A stretch of DNA of 64,000 nt. It comes from Elysia chlorotica (taxonomy: Eukaryota > Mollusca > Gastropoda > Plakobranchidae). The notes beneath the pieces were generated by a model, which ran no database searches, was not told the origin of the DNA, and was given only the letters and a program-made list of their open reading frames with translations. The position numbers were made by a program, and so were the translations under genes. Each line of letters opens with the position of its first letter. Position 1 is the first letter of the stretch. Positions 28,374-62,500 of this stretch are shown here, piece by piece. The stretch lies in contig RQTK01000026.1 of NCBI GenBank assembly GCA_003991915.1, forward strand, positions 723,621 through 787,620. The letters run 5' to 3'.

Positions 28374-28548
28374 TTGCAGCTTAACAAATGGATTATAAAA
28401 TTCCATGTCATTAAACCCTACATAGTTACGGAATTTCCCTGCTTTAAAAAATTCATGAGAATGTATATTATTAGATATTTTCAAATTCTACTCATACAAA
28501 TGAGGAAAGATCTACAAAAGAAAGAACATCTTGCTCATAAAAAAATGT
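28374..28548 (+). CDS. Candidate terminal exon, unknown gene
   Basis: A very good acceptor (tgctctttctcttgcag) opens LNKWIIKFHVIKPY and continues for 58 codons to a TAG at 28546-28548, ending KKEHLAHKKM. In phase 0 it would join the candidate exon at 24351. AT-rich, no recognised domain; may be chance. Confidence 0.2.
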
Positions 28549-30720
28549 AGAAAACATATTTTGCTTGTGTCAAAGGAACTAGAGTATAATAATATAGTTC
28601 TTGACAGTCACAGAAACACTGCAAAAATAATCTCAAATATGTCACGGCTGTATGGATGAATTACCCGCTTTTATTACCTATTGAGCGCTTACAAGTCTCA
28701 CCAGTTTTTCACAAAAAAGAAATGTGCATCTCTTACAAGTTACATGCTGTATTCTGTCTGGCAAAAGAATTACGAAGTATCTGCAAATTTGCTGATTTTC
28801 AAATATTTGTGAACACCTACATTTCTGATGTGACAAGCATAAATATCTCCCAACACTGCTTAGAATGTCTTTCTGGGGGAATGTATCAGTGTGACTCTAG
28901 TGTGTTTGACATACATGACCACATATTACCGCTGCAGTTACAGCACAGTCTGAGCATCATTTATCCGTAGCGAAATTTGTGTGCATAGTGCAAGTTTCTT
29001 TTTTATATCCTATTATGACAAAGCATGTTACAAGGGCAAGGCCAAGTCCAGGCTTTAATTTAATTGACCTGGCATAGAGAGAGAGGGATAAAAAGAGGAG
29101 GGGTGGGTGCACAAATAAAATTTTTACTCATTTATAAAATAACTTTCTCATTGAACAAAAAATTTAAATATATAGTCAACTCAAAGTGACAACCCATCCA
29201 GAGATAAGTACAGTCAACATGAGTTTCTTTTCTAAACACATCAAAATTTCCTCCACCATCATAAAATTAAAAGTAGGCTAGAATATGAAAGAGGGTTTGT
29301 GCATATTAAGTTTTATTCTACATTAATTTTCAAACATTATAAAAAGGATGCCAGGTTTTTCAACCTCCTATTAATATGTGGAAAAAAAAATTTTTTTTTT
29401 TCACACCAACTGTAAATGGCGGAAATGTAGGTTGTCATTTTTTATATGTTTATGAACAAAGTTACAATGATTTTTTTCTTAGCAGGGCAGAACTGGCGCA
29501 AGCTTGACAACGCAGGCGTTGTAACAAACAATGTGGTGAAGAAAAGCTGTAAACAAGCATTACAATGAGCTCTCTTTTCTCATAAGGACCTTTAGGAAGA
29601 CGTTTCCATATTAAACTCTTGGTTATGTAATGCAAATATTTTAGCTTTAAAAACATTTCTCTGGATTTACCCAGATCACGAAATGATTTATAGTTAGACT
29701 GATAATTGATTATTTAACTATAGATCAATATCTTTTTATCTTTTATAGTCACTATTATTGTTATTTAGCGAGAGAATTCCCTGCAACGTGCAAGAAAATA
29801 GTTTAATTTAAAGCATTTTGACAATAATCCTTCTTCCCAACAAAAATGGAACTGACTACCTCCACCAGAAATCTGTGCCTTCCCTATAGATACTACTAGC
29901 CTATATAGTGCTCAAGCCATCTGCCAGAGGATATCAAAGATTAACTGAAATAGACCTAAATCTAAATATATGAGAAAAACAAGAAAAAGAAAAAGAAAAA
30001 ATAGTTATTTTATAACTGTTATAAATCTAGTTCTAGATAGGCTACGCTTATGACATAAATGTGCCTGGGAACCAAACCTGGCAGTTAAATCAAAATAATT
30101 CTGCTTTAATTCAATAAGTTGAATTTGAGCAGTTCACAAAGAAGAAAAATAGAAATATTGTAAATCGTGATCAAGGTCTAGATCTCCTAGATTTCAAGGT
30201 ATTATAACAGACCCCTTCCTATTTTTACAGGGTACTGCCCGTTATTTCCTCAAAAGAAGGGATGATATGTAGTACACTCAGCTGAGTCTAGATGTAGGCC
30301 CAATGTACAATAGAGTTTTTGTTGAAATTGCCAGATTTTGCTATATACAAATAATGTTTTACAATTAGTAGGCTTAAATCATTTACATGCAAAAAATGTA
30401 AAGAAATGCTGTAGGCCTATCGCAATATTTTTTATTTCACACTGTTTATTTATAATCTTCCTTGAGATCTAGTCTAGGAGAGTTTCACTTTGTTCGATAG
30501 CTTGATCGCATACGAATTTCAGAATTAATGGTCGATAACATTAACAAGTATAGATCTTGACATCTATCTCTAGTGCGAACAGCAAAATTTGGACAAAAAC
30601 ACTTTAAATACTATTATATACTACTATTTTAACGTGCGTGTAGACAAAATTGTGTATAGTGATATTATACACTATGCGTAGTCTAAAAAGACATACATTT
30701 GATCTAAAATCTTAGATTTA
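28549..30720. other. No recognised gene
   Basis: Contains a 104-codon frame at 28656-28970 with no recognised motif; it could be 3' UTR of the candidate exon before it. The rest is AT-rich. Confidence 0.4.
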
Positions 30721-30832
30721 TAACTAAAGAAGAATAGATCTACATCTAGATCTAGATCTAGATTAGATAGATTCTAGATCTAGATCTAGATCTAGAATCT
30801 AGATTCTCTAGATGTAGATCTACAATCATGTT
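30721..30832 (+). repeat. (AGATCT)n palindromic hexamer tract
   Basis: TCTAGATCTAGATCTAG-type sequence repeats and is its own complement; related short tracts lie at 33183-33228, 41380-41400 and 54900-54925. Confidence 0.85.
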
Positions 30833-30884
30833 CATTTTAAATTTAGAATCTATATTCGAGCTAATCTTAATCTAGATCTAATTC

Positions 30885-31045
30885 TTACCGACTCCTTGAA
30901 CCAATTTTATATGAAGTTATAGCGAGATGTGGTGGAAGTACAGCAGAGAAGTATAACGGCCAAATGGAGCAACCGTATCGGTATCCTCAAACAGCGACAA
31001 CACACGACATAGTTTTCAATGTTTGATTACAGTCCGCCATATTGA
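30885..31045. promoter_or_regulatory. Candidate bidirectional promoter with YY1-like motif
   Basis: On the minus strand CAATATGGCGGACTG (31030-31044) matches the AANATGGCGG motif common at metazoan start sites, and a donor-like GAGTCG|gtaaga lies about 150 bp downstream. WDR24 exon 1 begins 3.2 kb away on the other strand. No open frame longer than 17 codons starts at that ATG. Inference only. Confidence 0.25.
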
Positions 31046-31649
31046 TATGTTGATGTGCTAAAACCTCAAACGCTAAGGTGTAAATCGAAGAGTGGTAATT
31101 GTATTAGAGGTTGTCAAAATAAGTCAGCCTCATGCGAGACAGAGAATCAAAATCAACTAAAGTGTTATACATGGAAAAATATTTAAGTGAAAATGATTCG
31201 ACGTAATATGATTGTTGCTTCATATTGAAAATAAAAGAGAGAAAATTAGTTGTTGAAAATTAAATGGAAAGCAGTGTAAGCTCCCACTTTGCATGTTATG
31301 ATTTTTGCGCGCATAATTATGTGTGTGTGTGTCAACGGTAACATGGTTTTAGCCTCTCTGGTGACCATCTTTGCTGCCCGTCATGCTGCTGGCAGCCCAT
31401 TGTATGTCAACTCATGGGCACCTTTCATGATTCAGTGTACATGTGCGTGCTTGGTTTTAGGCAATCACAAAAGTCTCACTTTGCTATTAACTCAAATATA
31501 CCCCCCACTTGTCCCTCTCAGTCTGTCTCCCTCTATACCTATCTATTCGTATTCGTATTCATTAATATGCAAGAGGCATACATGCCCATGTCGCAAATGT
31601 TCAAACGATACAATCATATAATTATGACAACAGTTTACTAGCGCCTACA

Positions 31650-32283
31650 CTATATGCTCATCCTCTAGTGCCTTTTTGAACCGGTCTGTACTTTCAATGT
31701 CAATTATCCCGCTTTGGAGTTCGTTCCAGTTCGAGATAGTTCTTGTGCGCATTTGTCTGGGATCGGGGATATAGGATTTTTTTGGATGGTAGTTTCTTGT
31801 TTGATATTTTAAGGTTGGGGTATGAAGTGTTGTGACACTTTCACAGCAGTGTTCTTGCCAGTCATGATTTTGTGCAAATGAGTGAGTCTGGTGCATTTTC
31901 GTCGTTGCTCAAGTGGTTTCCAACCCAGGAGGTACATGGTGTTCGTCGTGGAACCCGGCTCTCTTGATTTACATCTTGTGACAAACCGTGCAGCTTTCTT
32001 TTGGACCATCTCTAAAGAGTCTTTATGTTTTTTTAACGCAGCGCAGGCGTATTCTAAGATGGGTCTAATCATTGCGTCATAGGTTTGGGCCTTCACACTT
32101 TGTGGACATTGGTGGAGATTTCGTGACAAGAACCCAAGGGTTCGAATGGCCTTTGTAACGACATGGTGAACATGCCTATCCCACTTTATGTCTTGTTGAA
32201 TGTGGACGCCGAGGTATTTGGATGCTATCCATATATTCTAGGGGATGATCAAGCATCGTGTATTCAAATTGTGTTTTGTTTTG
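31650..32283 (-). mobile_element. 3' fragment of a Jockey/CR1-group LINE reverse transcriptase
   Basis: Minus-strand translation gives KYLGVHIQQDIKWDRHVHHV, TKAIRTLGFLSRNLHQCPQ, LEMVQKKAARFVT and LLGWKPLEQRR, and in a shifted frame SYIPDPRQMRTRTISNWNEL. This is the C-terminal part of a LINE ORF2, past the catalytic core. Frameshifts lie near 32236 and 31880. Its upstream end is cut off by a (TATC)n array, so it is a dead fragment. Confidence 0.85.
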
Positions 32284-32308
32284 ATCTATCTATCTATCTA
32301 TCTACATG

Positions 32309-32401
<93 letters not shown>

Positions 32402-32402
32402 G
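32284..32402 (+). repeat. (TATC)n microsatellite
   Basis: About 29 ATCT units with one ACATGT interruption. Lies exactly between a truncated LINE (minus) and a SINE (plus). Confidence 0.95.
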
Positions 32403-32606
32403 GGGGGGGGGGGTAGAAAATTGGCTTCCGACACAGGAGGTCGTGATCGAGCCCCACTCAGAAGTCTACTACTTCAATGCTCAGAAGACCGCATTTTTCA
32501 TCTACTGGGTCGTTGTACAATGTGACCCGTCAAGTCACGAGCATCATGCTTTATGATCCCGTCGCCGTATAGAAACTGTCTTAATACCTTAGAGACGGTA
32601 AACAAG
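32403..32606 (+). mobile_element. SINE-like element, family B, with tRNA-like head
   Basis: Starts after a G13 run with TTGGCTTCCGACACAGGAGG and a B-box-like GTGATCGAGCCCC, resembling the family A head. The body differs, and it ends GTCGCCGTATAGAAACTG...CCTTAGAGACGGTAAAC. That tail matches the sequences at 13926 and 56324. Confidence 0.55.
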
Positions 32607-34256
32607 AAGAGAGCTGAAATTTCTCTGACCAATTTCAATGAGTAATCTACTTTTTTAAATCAAAGTAGACATTGAAAATACATCCATGTAAAACATTAAA
32701 GTGGACTTTGTATGAATCAAGGTCACGTTAAAAAAATTAAAATGGTATGCTCCAACTTTTTCTTTTTAAAATAAGCTAGGCACACTGCTAGAAAGGAGTT
32801 AGCCAATAAGATAACACAAATTAATGATGTTCTTTTTTCACTTCTAGTAAAGAAAAATGGGCTTCCTTGTTTACAAGGAAAGTTGACTGCAGTCACTGCA
32901 CTGTACTTTCCGTAAGCTTAGCTGAAAATGTTCATCGAATGGAAGTTCATTCAGGCAAATCTACTGTATATAAGAATAACAAAATCTAGACTTGACTCTA
33001 CCCAGTCATATCTAGAGTATAGATAATATGTTTACTTTGGTATCCTATTTTAGGGTGCACAATCTTTAAATGATTACCTAGATCTATAATAAATGTAGTC
33101 ATAAATCTCTAGAATAAAAATCTAGATCTAACTCTAATTCACACCTTGACTTACTGGTTGAAACAAAGATATTAGAGTTTAGATCGTTATAGAGAATCTA
33201 GATTCTAGATCTAGATCTAGAAATATAGAATCTAGTCATTTTTCTAAGCTCAATCTAGATCTGGGTGTGAGGTGCTGACTGCCGTACGAAGATTGACGGT
33301 AATAAGGTACACAAGGAATGTTACAAAACATTTGATTGAAAAATAGAGTTTAAGAAAGGGGGGGGGGGGGACGGAACGGGACCTGTACGATGGAAATCAA
33401 TGAGAGTTTTACAAGGCATTTAATTTAAGGTCAAGTTTTGGTCCCTGTTTTGCTGTTTTGTAGGCAAATTGTGGGGTCTCTTTGGGCCCACACTTTTCAA
33501 ATAATCAAAATAGATAGGCTATACATTTGATTAAAACATAGTTTCCAAGGAGGAATGTAGATCTATATTGCAAGAAAAGATGGTAGGAAGAATAAATGTG
33601 CAAAGCAATCAAGATAGTTCTAAATAGTGTTCACCAACCTAAATGTCATAAATTTTCCTTTCCACTCAGGCTTAGCTTAGATGGAACTATAAAAATCCCA
33701 TGATGAAACGTCCCACCTAAATATTTGTAGATGGTTGTGCTACTTTATTAAAAAAATTAATTTAGTTTCTCAGAATTTCAACCAATGACAAAATTTTGTC
33801 AAAACAAAATAATAGAATCTCGATTCTCTAGGCCTTCATTTTAAAACCCGTCCTGGTAATAGTAGAGTATTTTCAAAATATGATACTTACAAATTTAGCA
33901 TCTGTAGCAATTTTTACATTTCAACTTACTGGTTCAAGGAGGCGAAATAATTTAAAACCTTTCTTGGACATGCAGAAAATTATCCACGACTTTGCATCAA
34001 ACATATCTTTAAAAGTCTTTTTAGGTTTAATAGCAGCCTCGATTCTTTCTAAAATGTTTGTCAAGCTATCCTTAAAATTATATTTAGTCAGATGGAGTTT
34101 TATGTTTCTGGCAAGAAATAATATAAGTTGCATGGCTGTTAATTTTGTTTTAGTTTGTTTCTGGATTGGTTTTTTTGTTGTTGTTGGTTTTTTTTTTTTA
34201 TTCTCTATCATTTTCTCTTGTTCAAAACAGTTGCCTAAAGATCCAAGGTTTTCAAA
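32607..34256. other. WDR24 upstream region
   Basis: AT-rich, with an AGATCT palindromic cluster near 33190 and a G14 run near 33358. A possible UTR acceptor lies at 34221-34230. No promoter motif is evident. Confidence 0.4.
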
Positions 34257-55894
<21,638 letters not shown>

Positions 55895-56323
55895 CCAAGG
55901 CTTTACGTTGCATAGTTTACATATCTTTATACAATTTTTATTTGTTTCCAAATTGATTTGCATCCAAAAAGAGCTTTAATACTCGAGATATTTAGATATT
56001 TTTAAATGTTTACTTCTGTGACATTGGTTGAAGAGCAGTTGTACTTTTGTAGTAAATGGTTTTAAACTCTGATCCTGTAGTCATTTTAAGTGCACCTGGA
56101 GAATGCCTGTCTACTTTGTTAAGACTCGTAATGCTTGAGTAAACCTCTGATAGTAGGACAAATTTGTGAGATGCTGTTGATCGTATCAGAAAAAGCTCAG
56201 GGTTAGGTTCGAATATTGCACGGATCTGTGATATCTTGATCTTGAAATATTATTTATTCTCTCACAGGCTAACTGCTTTGCACCAGTATAGAAAAGGTTT
56301 TCTTGTCATGTTTATTCTTGTCT

Positions 56324-56360
56324 GTGGCCGTAGAGGATCCCCCAGGGGAACCTAAGAACT
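56324..56360 (+). mobile_element. SINE family B tail fragment in the WDR24 3' flank
   Basis: GGCCGTAGAGGATCCCCCAG followed by GGAACCTAAGAAC repeats the 13926 element, then runs directly into the (CT)n array starting at about 56361. Confidence 0.5.
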
Positions 56361-56365
56361 GTCTG

Positions 56366-56403
<38 letters not shown>

Positions 56404-56409
56404 TCTGTC

Positions 56410-56504
<95 letters not shown>

Positions 56505-56528
56505 CTCTCTCTCCCTCCCTCCCTCCCT
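56361..56528 (+). repeat. (CT)n microsatellite in the WDR24 3' flank
   Basis: About 75 CT units with CTG and CCCT interruptions, joined to a SINE-tail fragment on its left. Confidence 0.95.
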
Positions 56529-56936
56529 TTGTGTCAGTTTTTTTTGTTATTACACAATCTTAATTTAAAAACATGATATGTCGTAGTTATATATAATTGT
56601 ATAGTAGTTGCTCTCCCAAGGAGTAGCTTAGAACAGAAAATGTTCCTCCTGTAAATGTGAAGCGTTCATTTTGTGACTTAACCAGCCAGGGAAAATATTT
56701 TCTGAAATCTCTAGGTTCATTACAGAGATATAACATGCTTAAAGCTCCAAGCCATCTGTTGTTATGAAACAACTCTTTTTTTTTAATCATTTTTAATGTA
56801 AAAAGAATATCATGCCATAAACTAATATGTGTTGATGGGAAACTTGTCCATGTTTATAGTCATGTTTTGATGTATTCTGTTGAATTTCACTGCAACCCAA
56901 AACTTATAAGTAAAAAATGGCCTGTTTGAAAATAAA

Positions 56937-58779
56937 TTCAACAAGAAAGACAAATTCACCAATTTTAGCAATTATATCCGTTGGAATGGGTGTCGTTTAA
57001 AATTTAGAGAGGTTGTTGCCCTCAGCCCTAATCATCTATTACACCCTTGTCAGTTAAGAGGGGGGAACGCCGAATCCCACACATGCTGAAAGATCGATTT
57101 TGGGTCACTAGGGCTATTTTAAGATTTTGGCATTCCCAGGGCATGTGATTGTCCCTAAAAACGGTAACAATAAAAACAGTTTGATATGGTGAAATTTTGT
57201 GAAAAATCGCTTTGAAAACACCATGGTATACCCCAATTTGTCATCTTTTTTTTTACAAATAAATTGATTTTGTATGTTTTTATGAGGCTGTTACCTTAAG
57301 GTAATTTTTTAGAACTACTCATAACTACTTGTTCTTTTATTTGACAAAATTATGATGTACATTACAAGTGCATGAATAAGAGTTTGGTAGCAAAAGCAAG
57401 GATAAATAATGCTCAAATTCGGTTCTATTTCCAAAAGCGATTTTCTCAAAACTGCTTTTTTTAGTGGTTTTTACCAATGTCCTTCTTTATTTTTTTGTCT
57501 TGAAACTACCACACAATCTTTTTGTCCTCAATTGCCACTATTTCTATTGATTAGAGTTCTGATAAATTAGAATGGGAGTTGGTGCTCTTTGAAGATAGTA
57601 TGGCTAGGGGAATAACTAGAACAATACAAAAATAGCTATAATTTTTTTTTCTAAGACATATATATCTAATCAATAAGAATTGTATCTCATATTTTACTTG
57701 TTGAATAAAAGGCAAAAAAGTTTTAGCAAATCGAAAATTTAACGTTATAAAAGATGGCAACCATGTGATTTTTTAAAACAAAAAAATCTTTCTACCACTA
57801 TTTTGAATACACACAATCCAAAAATGATAAATGGGTCGAGGACTTTTTTTTTAATAAGGGTTTAATAGGAAGTCATATGTCTTTAATTATTCTACAGTCT
57901 TTGATTTTGGTCATTGAAATAGATTCACTAGTTATACCAAAAACAATCTGCAATTTTTTTTCTTCTTGTTTTGGTCTGACCATCAAAAGAACCAAAATGT
58001 TATGAGCAGATCGCAGGTTGATTGCAATATTTTATGCACTTTTTTCATAATTTGTTTCGGTAATTATTATGAAAAATTCAATTCTTTTGTTGTTGTTGTT
58101 GCTGTTTTTGTTTTTGTTCTTGTTTCTGTTATTTTGTAAATATGTCAAATTGTTTATATAATACAAATATTGTATGTAATTGTTTGCAAAAGTATCGAAA
58201 GACTGAAAATGTCATTTCTGTAATGTAACTCATTGTAATGGCCCAATACTGTGTACTCACATTAAGTCTCATAAATGATATTGAGAAAAAGTAGTAGTTT
58301 TATCCGTTTGAATGCAGATGAGAGTTATTTAATCTAGTCTTGTTTAATTAAAGACAAATTCAATTGAGAACTTAATGAAATTTGGATAAACTTTATGTTG
58401 ATTTTTGCCTTCTATTAATTTTTCAATCATTACGTTATGCCAAATTGTGTGGGATCCCATCAGGATCAAACTCAGATGCCCAATTATGCTTTAACCCTAG
58501 TAAATTGATGCATTATTTTATACCAAAACAAAGGCATAAAGGGCATGTGACATCACAAGGTAGTCCCTATTTAAATGTGGGCCTATGCCTAACCAATAGT
58601 AAAACATGACAGTAAACAGTCATCAGTAATAGGTTAAAGAAATGGGGTGCAGCTGTGAGTGGAGATTTACCTTAAAATACAAACACAGGAAAAGGACAGT
58701 AGACAGGCTGAGAATTTATTTGTTGCCAGAATTATTCAGATGCCTCTCCTTTTTTCATCACCATCATCAAGTACCTTGC
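56937..58779. other. WDR24 downstream flank
   Basis: AT-rich, no gene recognised. May include distal 3' UTR. Confidence 0.4.
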
Positions 58780-59500
58780 TGTTTAGTGTTGGCAATCATG
58801 TCCTTCCAAACTCTTCAATCCTTGGCTTCCGAAATGAGAGACGCCTTTTCCAGGTCCATCCATGCAGCAGGACTGTCTATAATTTTTCTACCTGCTTTCT
58901 TTTACTTCATCTTTTAATATTGTATAAATAAGGTGTTCTAAAGCATTCTTGAAATTACTTTTGTGTGATTTCTGCCATCATGTATGATGAGAGTGCCCAA
59001 GTACTTAAAAAGTTTGTGGCTTTAGTTTGATACCGTCAACAAAAATTGTTGCAATCTGGTGATGACTTTTTACTTCTATTTTCTTTGTGTACAAAACCAA
59101 ACCTTTCTTTGTACTCTTGTTTTTGACAACGTCCAGTTAAATTTGGAGATATTACCTTTTCTATCACCACAGTGTTATCTGTCATATCTAAGTATTGTCT
59201 GATTTTCTTCCAACTATTTAAGTCCTGACATGTTGTCTAGTACAAGTAGGATTGTTTCACTGTACAGGTTAAAAAGATCAGGTGATAGGAGACATCCTTG
59301 TTTTACTCTTCTGAAATCTTGAAAGGCACAAGTTTCATTTTCCATTCTATTGCCACGTTTTTAATTATTCTAAGGATTTTCCATCTACATGTAGTTTCTG
59401 GTTTATGAATTATTTCCATGTGTTTAACTCTGTCAAACGACTTGGTATTTTCAATAACACATCCCTCTGTTCACTCTATAAAGACATTTATAGAATAGAA
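58780..59500 (-). mobile_element. Degenerate LINE reverse-transcriptase fragment downstream of WDR24
   Basis: Minus-strand reading, with several frame changes and stops, shows FDRVKHMEII, WKILRIIKN, then RVKQGCLLSPDLFNLYSE (near 59255-59315), a decayed YADD region (DNTVVIE), KYLGTLIIHDGRNHTK and finally SPAAWMDLEKAS. The order agrees with a reverse transcriptase from motif A to the tail. Not functional. Confidence 0.8.
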
Positions 59501-62500
59501 AGACTTTGTCTCTCTTTAGAGTTAGTCATGAAATAGTTTTGAAAATTCGCCATGAGAACCTCTGCTTGTAATTTATAGGGAGGAAAATTTAACAAAATCT
59601 GTGTAGGAAATGTGATCAAAGAAGTAAAAAAAAAAAAAAACTTAAACTGGGAAATGAAATAAAATCAGGACCAGTAATAAATAAGACAGAATTATACTTA
59701 TTTCAGCAGTACAAGGGCAACAATTATGCTTACAATGTTTTTATTCTTAACACTGAAGGCAAGGTGTATGTTAAAATTTCAATGCATGTTTACTTTTACA
59801 TGTGCCTTGATAAGATAATTACTGTATTACAGTGGTCTCAATAACATAACAGATAAGAGTCAACATTTAAAGTTTTCACATGCATATGTGATATTGACTC
59901 ACATTTGTCATTTACTATCATTTTTTCTCCTGTTTCATATTGGTACCAGAAAGAGTTTTTTTATGATTGAATACTTTTTCAAGCGAGTAATTTTCTGCAT
60001 TGTTAAAGTGTTTTTTTACATATCATTGCCATACTTTCTCCTGTAAATAGCACGATTTGAGGTTTAGATCACAATTGGTTAATTCAGTATGATTTTGTTT
60101 ACCTGAGTACATGTCATTTGTAAAAAAAAAAAACTATTGATGATTGTATAAAGTTTCATTAAATATTTGAAATATTTATTGTGTTATCCTGGCAAAGTAA
60201 ATTAAGTCATGTTAATAGTCAAATAGTCACATTTATCCATATTATGATAAAGAATATGTATCTACAAAAGAACCAAAGAAAAGCTGAATGATTTTTATGT
60301 AGTTCTGTTGGAAAAAATTTATGACACAGCTCTGAAAAAAAAAAATTTTTTTGTAGCTTTAAAAAGCTTACATCTAATTTTGTCTTGTAATATTCACACT
60401 GCAATACAATAAAAATGAAAGGCGCTTTACGAGAGCAGCCTTTTTGCTTGTAGTTGTAATAATTATGACAGAGATGAACTCGTACTCCTTAGGCTTTATC
60501 ACCTGATCCCACACAGTAGAGCTGTTCATGAATCAAATCCATCATTGACTAGACACAAAGCTCTTATCTGTTTATATTTAATTGGGGGATTTGTATACAT
60601 CTCAGGTGCCTGTGATAAAAATAGTCCTTTATAACAGTCCATCTATTTTTTTTACTTTAGTTTACAAATATGTATGTTCTACAGGCAAGGAAATGTTTCA
60701 GTCAATAAGTTTTGAGAAAGGAGCTGAATTGACTTTTGAACCATGTGATGAAAAGCTGCTATGATTTTGTGGAATCAGATGTGTTAAAGTAGGGGTATGT
60801 GCAATCATTTCCTTAAGCATGACAGTTTCCAGTCTCCATTTATTATTTTTGTTGTTGCGAACAGATAAAAAGTTTATCCTTTTTCAACAAAGCTTGTGTC
60901 CTTTTGATCATTTATGACTTGGCTAATTACTTTCCAAGATATATGAAGGGTATTATTTATTTATATATAATTATATTCTTTTGCATTTTATCATTTTTAA
61001 GTAAAGCTTAATGCATGTTTTAAGACTAAGTATAACTAGTTCAATATATATATATATATTATTGTATTGTCCTACTTTGAGAGTACGGACATTTCTTGCG
61101 ACACATGTGTTTCAAGTAATTTAAAAGCTATAAAGAATATTGTGTTTCATTGTGCAAGTATTGCAACCCTTCATGCCAAATCTCTTAGCTTTTAAAACTG
61201 TATAAGTGGGTTTTTTTGTATTGAAATCGCACATATTACGTTTAGCCATTTTTGCTGTTGATTATTCTGTGTTGAGGAAAGGAAATAGGAGCAACCAAGG
61301 GGGAAAAAAGGACTCATACAAAACCAATTTTAGGGTTAAGTTTTATTTCATTAACATCAATTGTAAAAGTAAAGTGGAATGAAAATCTCAATGAATTGGG
61401 TAAAACATCTCAATATAAAAAGTGCTCTTTGAAATAAAAAGAAAATCAAAGAAGGCATGTAATAAAAAGCATGAATATTTCTCACATTTTAGTATTAGCT
61501 GGATTGCATTAACTCCATTATGAGTTGAAAAAATATGATAAGAAAAATACCATTCCTTATCGTGTGTCCAACACCAGAATTAATTGAAAACATATTCATA
61601 AAATAATTCATATGTAACATTGCATGACTTATTAAAAAATGTAAAATAACTTCTTGACATGTGATTTTGGTCACATAATACTCACCTCGATTATAACTAG
61701 TTAAATTTTTCTTCCTAAAGGTTGTCACTGCCTCTTCATTTGACAGCTGAAGTTTAAATTGCTGGCCCATGTAAAATTTACTATTGTACCATTTTCACTT
61801 ATCCATTACCATTTACATTACGGTATATATTTGCAACACAATGGTATACATACCCTTCACAGAGAGCTTTAGCCACCAGATTAAGCTAGAAAAGGGAATA
61901 AACCATGATTGATAGTTACACTAACAGTAACAGTCTTAATGTCTAGATTGTTTTGGATAGTTAAAAATATATGCAATTGGTTATAGGGGAACAAAACATC
62001 TATGCTATCATATAACTTGAGTCATAAAGTCTATAGCTTTTCTGAAATATTCCACAATTGTGTTACTGAGAGAAATGCAAATAAATACATTTAAAATGAG
62101 ATCATGAAACCATCCCAAAATACATGCTCTGATTGTTCAGAATACTTTCACAGGTGGAAAAAAGAGCAAACTTAAAATATTAAAATGATTATGTTGTGAT
62201 TGTAAATATTATGTCACGCATAGTGAATTTCAAAACCGGACCGGTGCAAATACATAAGGCTTGAGGTAAAAAGCAGCTGAAAAATTCACAGACGAAAACA
62301 CATAAATTGTTGTAAGGACCAACTAGTGTTGTTGTTTTTTAGCATTTTAGATTATCAAAACCTTTTTACAGATCAACAGTTCAAAACAATAATATATGTA
62401 TTTCCAATACATGTACATGTAACAGTTTGATTTAACAAGCCACTTGAAAAAAATTCAAGCTCTAAAAGAAACATAAATAAACATTTCAAATCTTTGGTGA

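Larger units (their letters stand above)
55895..56936 (+). other. WDR24 3' UTR candidate
   Basis: Sequence after the stop codon. The first clear AATAAA is at 56931-56936; later ones exist, so the true cleavage site is unknown. The SINE-tail fragment and (CT)n lie within it. Confidence 0.35.

Noticed and set aside
30721..30832. AGATCT tract considered as a CRISPR-like or regulatory array
   Set aside because: No spacers; it is a simple palindromic repeat.
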